Part shown: positions 42,889-51,778 of the stretch, piece by piece | How the letters are laid out: each line of letters starts with the position of its first letter | Position numbering within the stretch: position 1 is the first letter of the stretch | Source of the DNA: Sulfidibacterium sp036244975 | Lineage (GTDB): Bacteria; Bacteroidota; Bacteroidia; Bacteroidales; F082 | DNA length: 64,000 nucleotides | Assembly: GCA_036244975.1 (NCBI GenBank) | Contig: BTTE01000004.1 | Span: 1-64,000 of the forward strand | Direction: 5' to 3' | The notes under the pieces: generated by a model | What the model was told of the DNA's origin: nothing | What the model saw: only the letters and a program-made list of their open reading frames with translations | The model's database searches: none | Made by a program: the position numbers and the translations under genes

Positions 42889-43824
42889 TTAATAGGTAAT
42901 TGCTTTGATGTCGTGGAACATGTTCAGGTAGTTTTGATAGCGAAATTGGGGGAAAGACCCTTTTTCAACGGCTTCTCGTACGGCACACCCCGGCTCGTTT
43001 ACATGCAGACAGTCTGAAAAACGGCACTGATTCATAAGTTGGCGCATTTCGGGAAAACGTTGTCCCAACTCCGGTTTTTCAAATTCAACAAGTCCAAATT
43101 CTTTGATGCCCGGGGTATCGATGATATCGCCGCCAAAAACGAGCGGAAACATCTCCGCAAAAGTGGTGGTGTGTTTACCCTTCAAATGAACCCGGGAAAT
43201 TTCACCCTCTTTCAGGTTAAGCGATGGGTCGATTTTGTTAATTAATGCCGTCTTTCCCACACCGGAATGACCCGAGAGTAAACTCACTTTACCATGTAAC
43301 ATCGCCTTAAATTCATTCAAATGGAATCCCTCTTTGGCAGAAGTTATCAAACACTCGTATCCGGCCGCTGTATAGGTTTTTACAAAATAGTCCAGCTTCT
43401 CTTTTGTGCTTTCATCATACAAATCGAATTTATTGAAAACCAACACTGCCGGTATATGATACGCTTCGGCAGTAACAAGAAAACGGTCGATAAAGCCGGT
43501 GGAAGTTCTGGGTTTTACAAGCGATCCGATCAAAACCGCCTGGTCAAGGTTAGCGGCAATAATATGGGAAGCCTTGGATAAATTAGTTGCTTTGCGAATA
43601 ATGTAGTTTTTTCGTTCGTGAATATGCACAATCAGGCCGGTATTACCGTCTCCGGGTAGTTTAAAATCCACGCTGTCGCCAACCGCAAGGGGGTTGGTCG
43701 TACGGATACCTTTGATTTTAAAACGTCCCTTGAGCTTGCATTGAAACAGCAGCCCATCTGAAGTTTTTATCACATAAAAGCTTCCGGTGGAACGAATGAC
43801 AATGCCGCTTTCCAGGTCGCTCAT
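42889..43824 (-). CDS. rsgA: Ribosome small-subunit GTPase RsgA
   Basis: 311 residues with the circularly permuted GTPase order: NKFDLYD (G4) precedes SGHSGVGKTALINKI (G1) and DTPGIKEFGL (G3). N-terminal OB domain; C-terminal zinc site CRFSDCLHVNEPGC. It helps mature the 30S subunit. Its ATG overlaps the stop of the cupin gene by 4 bases, so they are coupled. Confidence 0.95.
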   Translation of the reverse strand: MSDLESGIVIRSTGSFYVIKTSDGLLFQCKLKGRFKIKGIRTTNPLAVGDSVDFKLPGDGNTGLIVHIHERKNYIIRKATNLSKASHIIAANLDQAVLIGSLVKPRTSTGFIDRFLVTAEAYHIPAVLVFNKFDLYDESTKEKLDYFVKTYTAAGYECLITSAKEGFHLNEFKAMLHGKVSLLSGHSGVGKTALINKIDPSLNLKEGEISRVHLKGKHTTTFAEMFPLVFGGDIIDTPGIKEFGLVEFEKPELGQRFPEMRQLMNQCRFSDCLHVNEPGCAVREAVEKGSFPQFRYQNYLNMFHDIKAITY

Positions 43825-44090
43825 GAAAAATGATAATGTTTTTTAACTGCCGAGCGGATGTCCCAAACACATTCCAGTCCGATCTCGAATGTTACAAAGT
43901 CGCCGGGTTTTAGGGAAAAGTTGTCATCAGTCGTTTCAATAACCACGTCGCCTTCGAGAATAAGACATTGTTCTTCAGCATCATAAGTCCATGAAAAGCG
44001 GGAAGCCTCTTTTTCCCATACCGGCCAGGAGCGAATGCCTCTTCGGGCAATTTCCTCTTCGGTTAATTTTTCAATGATTACAGTTGCCAT
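43821..44090 (-). CDS. Small cupin-domain protein (EutQ/DUF861-like)
   Basis: 89 residues forming one cupin barrel: ILEGDVVIETTDDNFSLKPGDFVTF covers the first half of the conserved motifs, and few metal-binding His are seen. It resembles DUF861/EutQ-like cupins, which are often ligand-binding, with no clear enzymatic role. Upstream of rsgA with a 4-base overlap. Confidence 0.75.
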   Translation of the reverse strand: MATVIIEKLTEEEIARRGIRSWPVWEKEASRFSWTYDAEEQCLILEGDVVIETTDDNFSLKPGDFVTFEIGLECVWDIRSAVKKHYHFS

Positions 44091-44189
44091 TTTTTCTTAA
44101 AATTTAATTCCCTTAAAAAAGCCTGTAAAATTACAAACAATAATAGTTCCTGGCATTTTCTTCGACTTTTTACCAGCTTCCAATTGTGT

Positions 44190-45398
44190 CTACTGTATAT
44201 TTTTCCTGAGCCAATAAGCCGGATTTTGCAGGTATTTTTCGTGCCAGACTTCAAAATGGAGTTCTGTTTTTCCCTGCAGGTTGGTATGAATCACTCCCAA
44301 AGTCTGATGCTGCAACACCTGCTGGTTATTTTTTACCAACACCTTATCCAACCCGGAATAAACCGTATAATAATTTCCGTGTTTCAGAATAACGGCAATG
44401 TTCGTGTTGGTAATCCGGACAATATTAACAACACTGCCGGGGAATACGGCGCGTGCCGTGCTCCCCTTGGATGTAGCAATATTAATGCCGTTGTTTTTGA
44501 TTTTAACGTGTTTCAAAACCGGATGGTTGTGAACGCCGAATGTTTGGGAAACCACACCGTTTTTCACCGGCCAGGGCAACCGTCCTTTGTTTGCCACAAA
44601 GGCAGAAGAAAGCCGCATTTCCAAAGCAGTGAATTTCCTGGATTTTGTTTTGGCGGCTGCTCTTTTTGCAGAAATGGCAATAGCCCTTTCAATCTGCACC
44701 TGTAATCGTTTCGACTCCCTTTGCTTCTGTCTCAGACGAGCACGAAGGCTTCTCTCCTGTCCGGCCAGTTTCTGTTTCAGTCTGGATTTTTTGTGCTGTT
44801 CCAACTGTAGTTGCGAAAGCTGCGTGGTTTCCTTATCCAACAACGCTTTCTTCTCTGCTTTATCCCGAATCAGTTTGTTTAACTTGTCTTTTTTTTGTTT
44901 TTCGAGATTTTCAATTCGCCCGGCTTCTTTTCGGATATAGGCCGAAATCTCATCAAGGTAACGCAGGCGCTGATAGGCCTGGTTGAAGTCCTTTGCAGAA
45001 AAAAGAAAGATTAACCGGTTGTAATTATTATCATTTTTGTAAAGATACCAGGCGATGCGGGCATACTCTTTTTTCAGGATGTCAAGGCGGGTATTCAAAT
45101 CCCTGATTTGAATACCGGTAACGTCAATCGTATTGGATAGTGTTACAATTTCTTTTTTTAAAATCACAATCAACCTCCGGCGCATGTCCATCCGGTTATT
45201 GATAAGTTGTAGTTCGTAAACCGTATTTTTTTTACTCTTTTTTACCTCTGCAATAAGGTGATTGGTATAGGTAATTTCTTTTCCCAGTTTTTGTCGTTTG
45301 GCTTTCAGGCTGCCGGTTTTGGTCTGGGGAAATCCAGGCGTAATTCTTATAAAAAAGAAAATAAAAAAAATCAGAAAAGAGGATTTTATCCTGACCAT
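44190..45398 (-). CDS. EnvC-like murein hydrolase activator (degenerate M23)
   Basis: 402 residues. N-terminal signal or anchor segment, then a long coiled coil (about residues 30-270) rich in K, E, R and L, and a C-terminal LytM (M23) domain. The first zinc motif HxxxD is replaced (KNNGINIAT, with N and N) and the second HxH is ELHFEV, so the metal site is lost. EnvC-type proteins are non-catalytic activators of amidases at division sites; the pattern fits that role. It is part of a same-strand block dut-TPR-DUF4292-envC. The ATG at 45398 is chosen, not the upstream one at 45449. Confidence 0.82.
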   Translation of the reverse strand: MVRIKSSFLIFFIFFFIRITPGFPQTKTGSLKAKRQKLGKEITYTNHLIAEVKKSKKNTVYELQLINNRMDMRRRLIVILKKEIVTLSNTIDVTGIQIRDLNTRLDILKKEYARIAWYLYKNDNNYNRLIFLFSAKDFNQAYQRLRYLDEISAYIRKEAGRIENLEKQKKDKLNKLIRDKAEKKALLDKETTQLSQLQLEQHKKSRLKQKLAGQERSLRARLRQKQRESKRLQVQIERAIAISAKRAAAKTKSRKFTALEMRLSSAFVANKGRLPWPVKNGVVSQTFGVHNHPVLKHVKIKNNGINIATSKGSTARAVFPGSVVNIVRITNTNIAVILKHGNYYTVYSGLDKVLVKNNQQVLQHQTLGVIHTNLQGKTELHFEVWHEKYLQNPAYWLRKNIQ

Positions 45399-45544
45399 AG
45401 CTGCATTTGTTACATAAAGGCAAAGATAAACGCAAAACCCGAATATCAAAAACCAAAATCCGGGCTTTTACAAAATGGCCTGGTTAACGGAAAGAAATTC
45501 TGTTAATCGATTGATTTTTCAAAAGAATTAGAAGGTAAATACCA

Positions 45545-46360
45545 TTAGATGAGCTTTTTATACTTGCCCGGAATGATAAACGGGAAACTGCGCGGGATAT
45601 TGATTTCCACTTTTTTGTAAATAATGTTGATGATTATTTTCTGCCTGGCATGGATAACGATTTGCATTTTCAACGGAATTGTGTACCCGTTAACCTTTTG
45701 ATATTTATCGTAAAAAATCTGCAAATCTTTGCCCGGCATGCCGCTTTCACGCAAAAGCAGCACTTTTATGTTAAATGTTTCGGGGTCAAGCCAGATTTTT
45801 TGTGTCAAAAATTGGCTTCCGGAGACGGAATCTCTAACAGGCATTTGCATTTTCATCTCCAGCATATATTGCTGTTTATTCACAACGGCAGCCGAATCAA
45901 TAAGCTGATAAATAACATTGTTTCCCAAAAGCAGCGCTTGCAGTATGTCGTAATTGATACTTGTATGCATGAGGCTGTCAAGCAAATAGTAAGAGCCGAG
46001 GAGATAGTTCTTTTTCAGACGATTCAGTAGTTTTACCGAGTCGGTGGTAAATACCACACGGGCAGCTTCAATGCCCATGGCCGGAACAATACTCATCCAA
46101 ATAATGCTGTCATTTTTCAAACGTATCTGGGCTCTTAGCTGTACCGGCTCATTATTTCCTTTTTGGTAAGAAATGCTCAGTTTTGCACGCAAATAAGAAA
46201 AGGGTTGTTTGCTCTTTTCCATCTTCCCGTAAAGCTGGTCAAAAGACATCTCCTTTAACGTTTTTCCGGCCAGCGGCCTGATAGACCGACAGGCAGAAAA
46301 GAAAAAAATGCTTCCTGCCAAAACGCTCATTAACAGTAAAATACGATAAACCCTATTCAT
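45545..46360 (-). CDS. DUF4292 lipoprotein
   Basis: 271 residues. Lipobox FFSAC after a signal sequence, then a beta-rich DUF4292 domain containing RAKLSISYQKGNNEPVQ, IRLKNDSIIWMSIVPAMGIEAAR and an ending KKVEINIPRSFPFIIP. Members resemble LolA/LolB-type envelope proteins in fold and are conserved in Bacteroidota next to dut and envC; the role is unknown. Its ATG overlaps the TPR gene stop by 8 bases. Confidence 0.82.
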   Translation of the reverse strand: MNRVYRILLLMSVLAGSIFFFSACRSIRPLAGKTLKEMSFDQLYGKMEKSKQPFSYLRAKLSISYQKGNNEPVQLRAQIRLKNDSIIWMSIVPAMGIEAARVVFTTDSVKLLNRLKKNYLLGSYYLLDSLMHTSINYDILQALLLGNNVIYQLIDSAAVVNKQQYMLEMKMQMPVRDSVSGSQFLTQKIWLDPETFNIKVLLLRESGMPGKDLQIFYDKYQKVNGYTIPLKMQIVIHARQKIIINIIYKKVEINIPRSFPFIIPGKYKKLI

Positions 46361-48089
46361 GTAATTTTCCGGTTTTAATTTTTTTCTTCAGAAGCCTGGA
46401 ATGGTCTTTCATCCGGATGGCTTTTTTCCATTGCACGAGAGCTTCTTTGTGTTTTCCTAACCGGTATAGAATATCGCCATAATGCTCAACCACCACCCCG
46501 CTGGTTTTCCCGCCGTTATCCAGCGCTTTTTGTTCCCACTTCAGCGCCAGGTTATATTTTTTTTGCTTGTAGAGCACCCAGGCATAAGTATCAAGATTGT
46601 TTTGGTTATAGGGATCCAGGTCAACTGCTTTTTTGGCCATGGCAGCTGCTTTGTTAAGCTGTACGCCATCAAGAGCGAGATAGTAGGCATAGTTATTCAG
46701 TACAAAGGTATTTTCGCTGTTCAGCTTTAAAACTTTATCGTAAGCTTTGTAAGCGGCATCGGTTTCTTTCAGTTCGTGATAAGTGTCTCCAAGTGAAGAA
46801 TAAAAGTTTCCAAGAAGGACATTATTGCCGACAGCCAGGTCTTTGCCCTTTTCCAAAAGCGCTTTCGCCTTTTTATAATGTTTTAACTGAAAATGTGCAA
46901 TGCCTCCAAGCAGATAAGGAATTGGTTTTTGTGGGAATTTTTTTATGGTGGCGGCAGCATCGGTTTCCAGTGTTTTGTCATCGTTGAGGTAAAGGTCAGA
47001 GAAAAGTAACTGCTCCCAAAAAGTATAGTTCTTCTGATTACTAATAAGTATTTTTCGCATCAGCGGCCGGGCCTCCTTATATTTTTTATTCTCATAAAGC
47101 ATGCTGGCGTAAAAAGAATCAGCCAGCGAATCAATGGGATGCGCCGCTTTTATAACTTCTGCCAATTCAAGCGCCTGTGCTTTTTGGTCATCGGACAATT
47201 GTCCGGAATAATAGGTTAAAAGCAGGTTAATCTTCGTCTTGGTGTCGAGTTTTGAATTGGCAAAACCTTTTTTTAATTCTTCAAAAGAAAGTGCCGGCTC
47301 CCCGTTTTTTCTATAAAAATCAGCCAGCGAAATATGTACATACGGATCGTTCGGGTTGAGACGTATAATTTGCCGATAAGCCCATTCGGCTGTTTTTGGC
47401 AGCTTGTTTTTGGCAGCAAACTCGGCCAGCATAGCATAAGATCTGACATTTTCGGGATTGAATTTTACCAGTTTTTCGTACTGTACAAGCGCCGAATCTT
47501 TCTTGTTAATACGAAGATAAAGATCGGCAATTTGTTTGGTAAGCTGCGGATTTATTCCCATCAGCATCTCTACGATACGATAGGTTTTAACTGCTTGTGC
47601 ATAATCACCGGTAAAATAGTATGCAAAAGCCAGTTCGTTCTGAAAACGCACATTTCCCGGTTCTTCCTTGCAAAGTTTTTTATAAGTATTCAGATAATCT
47701 TTGTAATGGCCGGTAGCTTTGGAGAGGTTGGCATAGAGTACCAGGTACCATTTGTTTGTACTGTCCAGTTTAACAGCATTTTTAGATAGCACAAGCGCAT
47801 CTTTATCATTGTTATAAGTCGACAAAAGGCGGGCCTTTTCATAATTTGCAGCTGCATCTTTGGGGTTAATCTTTAAAGCCAGCGTCAAAAGACTGTCTGC
47901 CAGTTGCAAGCGGTTAGTTTCTTTGTAAGTTATGGCACGGGCAAACAAATCAGCTTCTTTATAACGAGCCTGCGAAGCAAGAGCCTGTTGTTTTTCCTTC
48001 TTTCTTCTATGATGTTTTCCCTGGGCAAAAACCTGACTTCCGCCGGCCATAAGTACCAAAAGGATAAGTATTTTTATTTTAGTTACCAT
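46353..48089 (-). CDS. TPR-repeat periplasmic protein
   Basis: 578 residues. Signal peptide (KILILLVLMAGGSQVFAQG), a short basic segment, then tetratricopeptide repeats to the end with recurrent LNPNDPYVHISLADFYRKNG and LNSENTFVLNNYAYYLALDG patterns. Probably a scaffold in the envelope or in peptidoglycan-related complexes given its neighbours. The ATG at 48089 is used rather than the upstream frame start, which would overlap the dut gene. Confidence 0.85.
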   Translation of the reverse strand: MVTKIKILILLVLMAGGSQVFAQGKHHRRKKEKQQALASQARYKEADLFARAITYKETNRLQLADSLLTLALKINPKDAAANYEKARLLSTYNNDKDALVLSKNAVKLDSTNKWYLVLYANLSKATGHYKDYLNTYKKLCKEEPGNVRFQNELAFAYYFTGDYAQAVKTYRIVEMLMGINPQLTKQIADLYLRINKKDSALVQYEKLVKFNPENVRSYAMLAEFAAKNKLPKTAEWAYRQIIRLNPNDPYVHISLADFYRKNGEPALSFEELKKGFANSKLDTKTKINLLLTYYSGQLSDDQKAQALELAEVIKAAHPIDSLADSFYASMLYENKKYKEARPLMRKILISNQKNYTFWEQLLFSDLYLNDDKTLETDAAATIKKFPQKPIPYLLGGIAHFQLKHYKKAKALLEKGKDLAVGNNVLLGNFYSSLGDTYHELKETDAAYKAYDKVLKLNSENTFVLNNYAYYLALDGVQLNKAAAMAKKAVDLDPYNQNNLDTYAWVLYKQKKYNLALKWEQKALDNGGKTSGVVVEHYGDILYRLGKHKEALVQWKKAIRMKDHSRLLKKKIKTGKLHE

Positions 48090-48115
48090 GATATTATTAT
48101 TGTTAATTGTTTCTT

Positions 48116-48550
48116 TTATTTCCCCCCGGTATGGCCGAATCCTCCCGCACCCCGACTGGTTTCGGAGAGGATTTCCACTTCGTTCCATTGCGTCTGAACA
48201 TGTGAGGAAATAACCATCTGTGCTATACGGTCGCCATCGATAATTTCATGAGTTTCATTGGAAAGATTAATCAAAATTACGCGTATCTCTCCACGATAAT
48301 CGGCATCGATGGTGCCGGGACTGTTCAGTACGGTAATACCCTTTTTCAATGCCAGTCCGCTGCGCGGGCGCACCTGGGCCTCATATCCTACCGGAAGTTC
48401 AATGTACAATCCCGTCGGCACCAAAATACGCTCCATGGGAGCTATCCGTACGGGCGTTTCCAGGTTGGCACGTAAATCCATACCCGCCGACGCGACGGTT
48501 TCGTATTTCGGTAAGGCATGTTTTGAGGTATTGACAATTTCTATTTTCAT
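48116..48550 (-). CDS. dut: dUTPase
   Basis: 144 residues. The five dUTPase motifs are visible: AGMDLRANL, RPRSGLALKKG, NSPGTIDADYRGEI, GDRIAQMVIS and the C-terminal RGAGGFGHTGGK that closes over the nucleotide. It hydrolyses dUTP to dUMP and limits uracil in DNA. First gene of the minus-strand envelope block; the TPR gene starts 26 bases downstream. Confidence 0.96.
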   Translation of the reverse strand: MKIEIVNTSKHALPKYETVASAGMDLRANLETPVRIAPMERILVPTGLYIELPVGYEAQVRPRSGLALKKGITVLNSPGTIDADYRGEIRVILINLSNETHEIIDGDRIAQMVISSHVQTQWNEVEILSETSRGAGGFGHTGGK

Positions 48551-48870
48551 TTAATCTCTTCCTGTTTATCCGTTATTTACATTGCTTTAATCAAAAAAAA
48601 CAGAACCTTTCTGCTTTCCTGTCCGGGCAACGCAATGCAAACTGTTTTTATTTACTCAATTATTCGGGCTCAAAAGTAAAGAAAAAAGCAACTGAGGTAC
48701 AGTGCGGTAGTGTCGTAAAATGTTAAACAATGTTTAAAGGATTCTGTATTCGTGAGAAGCACGGAAGTGAATGATAAGCCGTATTTCTGATTATTTTTAT
48801 TCTTTTTACCATTCACCCCCGGCTTTTTTCCTCCTCACCCGATTTTTCCAGGCGGATTACTTTACCCGAA
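48551..48870. other. dut leader and divergent intergenic region
   Basis: Divergent gap. A minus-strand promoter box TACTTTTG lies at 48671-48678. In the putative 114-base dut leader, CAGAA-AGG-TTCTG followed by eight T (48596-48620 region, minus strand) makes a small attenuator-like hairpin. No gene was seen. Confidence 0.45.
48671..48678 (-). promoter_or_regulatory. -7 box of the dut/envelope block
   Basis: TACTTTTG on the minus strand, with the expected start near 48664, giving a 114-base leader to dut. Confidence 0.5.
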
Positions 48871-48876
48871 TATTTG

Positions 48877-48884
48877 TAATTTTG
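48877..48884 (+). promoter_or_regulatory. -7 box of the zinc-ribbon/glyS unit
   Basis: TAATTTTG fits TAnnTTTG, with the expected start near 48891, 15 bases before the ATG at 48906. Confidence 0.55.
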
Positions 48885-48905
48885 CGCACTTAAAAAATTG
48901 TTTCC

Positions 48906-49115
48906 ATGGAAAAGCGGGAATATGTTTGCCCGAAATGCGGTAACAAACAATACGAAACGGACGAAATTCGTACCCCCGGCGGTATTTTCGCCAAAATTTT
49001 TGACGTACAAAACAAAAAGTTTACCGTTATCTCCTGTACTCACTGTGGCTATTGTGAATTTTACAGACGCCGCACCAGCGCCTTTGGAAACATTGTTGAC
49101 TTTTTTACCAATTAA
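48906..49115 (+). CDS. Small zinc-ribbon protein
   Basis: 69 residues. VCPKCGNKQYE and SCTHCGYCEFYRR give two CxxC pairs for one zinc ion, as in PF09855-like nucleic-acid-binding proteins. Function unknown. 44 bases before glyS and probably cotranscribed. Confidence 0.82.
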   Translation: MEKREYVCPKCGNKQYETDEIRTPGGIFAKIFDVQNKKFTVISCTHCGYCEFYRRRTSAFGNIVDFFTN

Positions 49116-49159
49116 TTTTTAATTAACTCCTTTTCAGGAAATTTATAAAGAGCTTTTTT

Positions 49160-50695
49160 ATGGCACATCAAGAAGATTTATTGAAAAAAATTATTGCTCA
49201 TGCAAAAGAGTACGGATTTGTTTATCCTTCGAGTGACATTTACGACGGGCTGAGCGCTGTTTACGACTACGGTCCGAACGGTGTGGAGCTGAAAAAGAAC
49301 ATTCGCAATTATTGGTGGAAAGCCATGGTGCAAATGCATGAAAACATTGTGGGTCTTGATGCTGCCATCTTCATGCATCCCACCGTATGGAAAGCTTCGG
49401 GACATGTGGATGCTTTCAGCGACCCGCTCATCGACAACAAAGATTCAAAAAAGCGCTACCGTGCGGATGTGCTGGTGGAAGATTATATGGCCAAAATTGA
49501 AGCCAAAATCAATAAAGAGATAACCAAAGCCCGGAAACGGTTCGGCGACAGTTTCGACGAGCAACAGTTTTTGGAAACCAACCCGCGGGTGCTGGCCAGT
49601 CTGAAAAAGACAGAAGAGATCAAAAACCGCCTCTACCCGGCCATGGAGCACTCGGATATGGCGGCCATAAAACAGCTGATTGAAGACTTAGAGATTGCAG
49701 ACCCGGTTTCCGGCTCCAAAAACTGGACGGAAGTGCGGCAGTTTAACCTTATGTTCTCCACCCAAATGGGTTCCACCACCGATGGCGCTTCCGAAATTTA
49801 TTTGCGTCCCGAAACGGCTCAGGGCATCTTTGTGAACTTCCTGAATGTGCAGAAAACCTCACGGATGAAAATACCTTTCGGTATTGCACAAACCGGAAAA
49901 GCCTTCAGAAACGAAATTGTAGCCCGGCAGTTTATCTTCCGTATGCGGGAGTTTGAGCAGATGGAAATGCAGTTTTTTGTACGTCCCGGAACCGAAATGA
50001 AATGGTATAAATTCTGGAAAGCCGAGCGTATGAAATGGCATCTTTCTACCGGTATTCCGGCAGAAAAATTTCGTTTTCACGACCATGATAAACTGGCGCA
50101 TTATGCCAATGCTGCCGCCGACATAGAATTTGAATTCCCTATGGGGTTCAAAGAACTGGAAGGAGTCCATTCGCGCACCAACTTCGACCTGAGCGCCCAT
50201 GAAAAATATTCCGGTAAAAAGCTGCGGTATTTCGATTCGGAAATCGGCGAAAGTTATGTGCCTTACGTCATTGAAACTTCCATTGGCCTTGACCGTATGT
50301 TTCTGGCGCTGCTGAGTAACGCATACATCGAAGAGAATCTGGAAGGGGGTACCCGGCGTGTGGTTATGAAACTACCTGCTTTTCTTGCACCATACAAAAT
50401 AGCCGTTTTCCCGCTGGTCAAAAAAGATGGTCTGCAGGAAAAAGCACAGGAAGTCATGGATAATCTAAAGGATGATTTCATGTGTTTTTATGAAGAAAAA
50501 GACACGATTGGGAAACGTTACCGCCGCCACGATGCCATCGGAACACCATTCTGTGTTACCGTAGACCATCAAACGCTGGAAGACAACACCGTTACACTGC
50601 GCGAACGCGACAGCATGAAACAGGAACGGATACCGGCAGATAAAATTTCCGGAATTGTCGCCAAAAGTCTGATGCTGAAAAATCAGGGCTTATAA
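49160..50695 (+). CDS. glyS: Glycyl-tRNA synthetase (single-chain type)
   Basis: 511 residues, class II single-polypeptide form. FVYPSSDIYDGLSAVYDYGP, YLRPETAQGIFVNF (catalytic motif), FGIAQTGKAFRNEI, EFEQMEMQFFV and the motif 3 segment ETSIGLDRMF, with the anticodon-binding domain from about residue 410. It charges tRNA-Gly. The 3' end overlaps the convergent GldB-like gene by 13 bases. Confidence 0.96.
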   Translation: MAHQEDLLKKIIAHAKEYGFVYPSSDIYDGLSAVYDYGPNGVELKKNIRNYWWKAMVQMHENIVGLDAAIFMHPTVWKASGHVDAFSDPLIDNKDSKKRYRADVLVEDYMAKIEAKINKEITKARKRFGDSFDEQQFLETNPRVLASLKKTEEIKNRLYPAMEHSDMAAIKQLIEDLEIADPVSGSKNWTEVRQFNLMFSTQMGSTTDGASEIYLRPETAQGIFVNFLNVQKTSRMKIPFGIAQTGKAFRNEIVARQFIFRMREFEQMEMQFFVRPGTEMKWYKFWKAERMKWHLSTGIPAEKFRFHDHDKLAHYANAAADIEFEFPMGFKELEGVHSRTNFDLSAHEKYSGKKLRYFDSEIGESYVPYVIETSIGLDRMFLALLSNAYIEENLEGGTRRVVMKLPAFLAPYKIAVFPLVKKDGLQEKAQEVMDNLKDDFMCFYEEKDTIGKRYRRHDAIGTPFCVTVDHQTLEDNTVTLRERDSMKQERIPADKISGIVAKSLMLKNQGL

Positions 50696-51687
50696 CCCGA
50701 ATCTTCGAGAAGGGTTTGGGCATCTTTCATCCTCAAAAGCTGCCGGAGTGTTGTCTTCGGATGTTTCCACATGTATTCGCGAACCATTTGCCAGCCAAAC
50801 CATCTGGCCATGGCCGGCGGAGAGTCGTGCGAAAAGCCTGTGCTGAACGGCCCGGGTTGTGTCATTTTGTTTATGAGCAAATAATCGGTGGAGTACAAAA
50901 ACCGGTTTTTCACCAGAACGGCCCAGACTGCTTTTTTGTTTTGTTTCATCCACTGCAACTGCTTTTGCGTGTAGCAGATTTTCAGCGTGTCGGGAACATC
51001 CGGCAGTATGGCATCCAGAAAGTAAAGCTCCTTGCCACCTTCCATCATATTTTCCAAAAGGGTTTTCGGTTGAAAACGCTGGCGAAAATCCTGCCGGTAA
51101 AGTGTTTGTACAACATCAACAACCATGTTTTTCTTGGTCATACAACGACGGTGATAGAGCGGAATATTCAAGTCGGTATAAAGTGGAAACTTTTCTCCGA
51201 GATAATCGTCCAAAGCAATGACAACAGCATGATTATTTTTCATTACAGGCTGCTCGTAATCCAAATCGGAAACATAGGTATAAACATCCGGTAAACGGTA
51301 AGCGGGATAATAATATTTCAAATGTGCAAATGCCGAACTGAGTTGCAGCCGTTCCCGGTTCAGGTTTGGAAAAACCTTTATGGTTTTATGATAAACGTAG
51401 CGAATCTGTGTGTCGGTTACATAAGCAAAGAGCTTGTTTACATTAGCGGTGTCGTTTAAATCGGCATTTAAAAACGGAAGAAATTCCGGCTTTATTTTCT
51501 TTAAACCCGCTTTGAAATTTTTTAAGTCGAGACTAAAAAGCGCCTTCCCGTAACGATGAATGTTTACCTGTACTTTGGGCAGCTTACTTTCGGGAACAGC
51601 AGGGATTTTCCGTTTACTATGCCCGCACGAAGACACCACAACCAGAAGGAAAAACAGAAGAAAAGCAGAAAGAAAAGTTCGTTTCAT
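50683..51687 (-). CDS. gldB: GldB-like gliding-motility lipoprotein
   Basis: 334 residues. Signal and lipobox FFLLVVVSSC, then a domain with NADLNDTANVNKLFAYVTD, YVSDLDYEQPVM and ALDDYLGEKFPLY, matching the GldB/DUF2268-like family. In gliding Bacteroidota GldB is needed for motility and T9SS function; many non-gliding members also keep it, so motility cannot be inferred. The ATG at 51687 is chosen. A promoter box TACTTTTG overlaps the terminator hairpin of the upstream beta-barrel gene. Confidence 0.78.
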   Translation of the reverse strand: MKRTFLSAFLLFFLLVVVSSCGHSKRKIPAVPESKLPKVQVNIHRYGKALFSLDLKNFKAGLKKIKPEFLPFLNADLNDTANVNKLFAYVTDTQIRYVYHKTIKVFPNLNRERLQLSSAFAHLKYYYPAYRLPDVYTYVSDLDYEQPVMKNNHAVVIALDDYLGEKFPLYTDLNIPLYHRRCMTKKNMVVDVVQTLYRQDFRQRFQPKTLLENMMEGGKELYFLDAILPDVPDTLKICYTQKQLQWMKQNKKAVWAVLVKNRFLYSTDYLLINKMTQPGPFSTGFSHDSPPAMARWFGWQMVREYMWKHPKTTLRQLLRMKDAQTLLEDSGYKP

Positions 51688-51731
51688 AGCAATACCGGTT
51701 AACACATTCAAACCATTTGGCACAAAAAATG

Positions 51732-51758
51732 CCAGCACAAAAGTACTGACATTTTTTT
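51732..51758 (-). terminator. Terminator of the PorT-like gene, with an embedded promoter box
   Basis: On the minus strand ATGTCAGTAC-TTTT-GTGCTGGCAT is a 10-bp stem (with G-U pairs), followed by TTTTTTG. The loop and right-stem bases also spell the TACTTTTG box (51738-51745) of the downstream gldB gene. Confidence 0.7.
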
Positions 51759-51778
51759 TGTACCGTTTTAAAAAAGTT

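Noticed and set aside
50683..50695. Overlap of glyS and gldB as a sign of error
   Set aside because: Short convergent overlaps are normal, and both proteins end with family-like tails.
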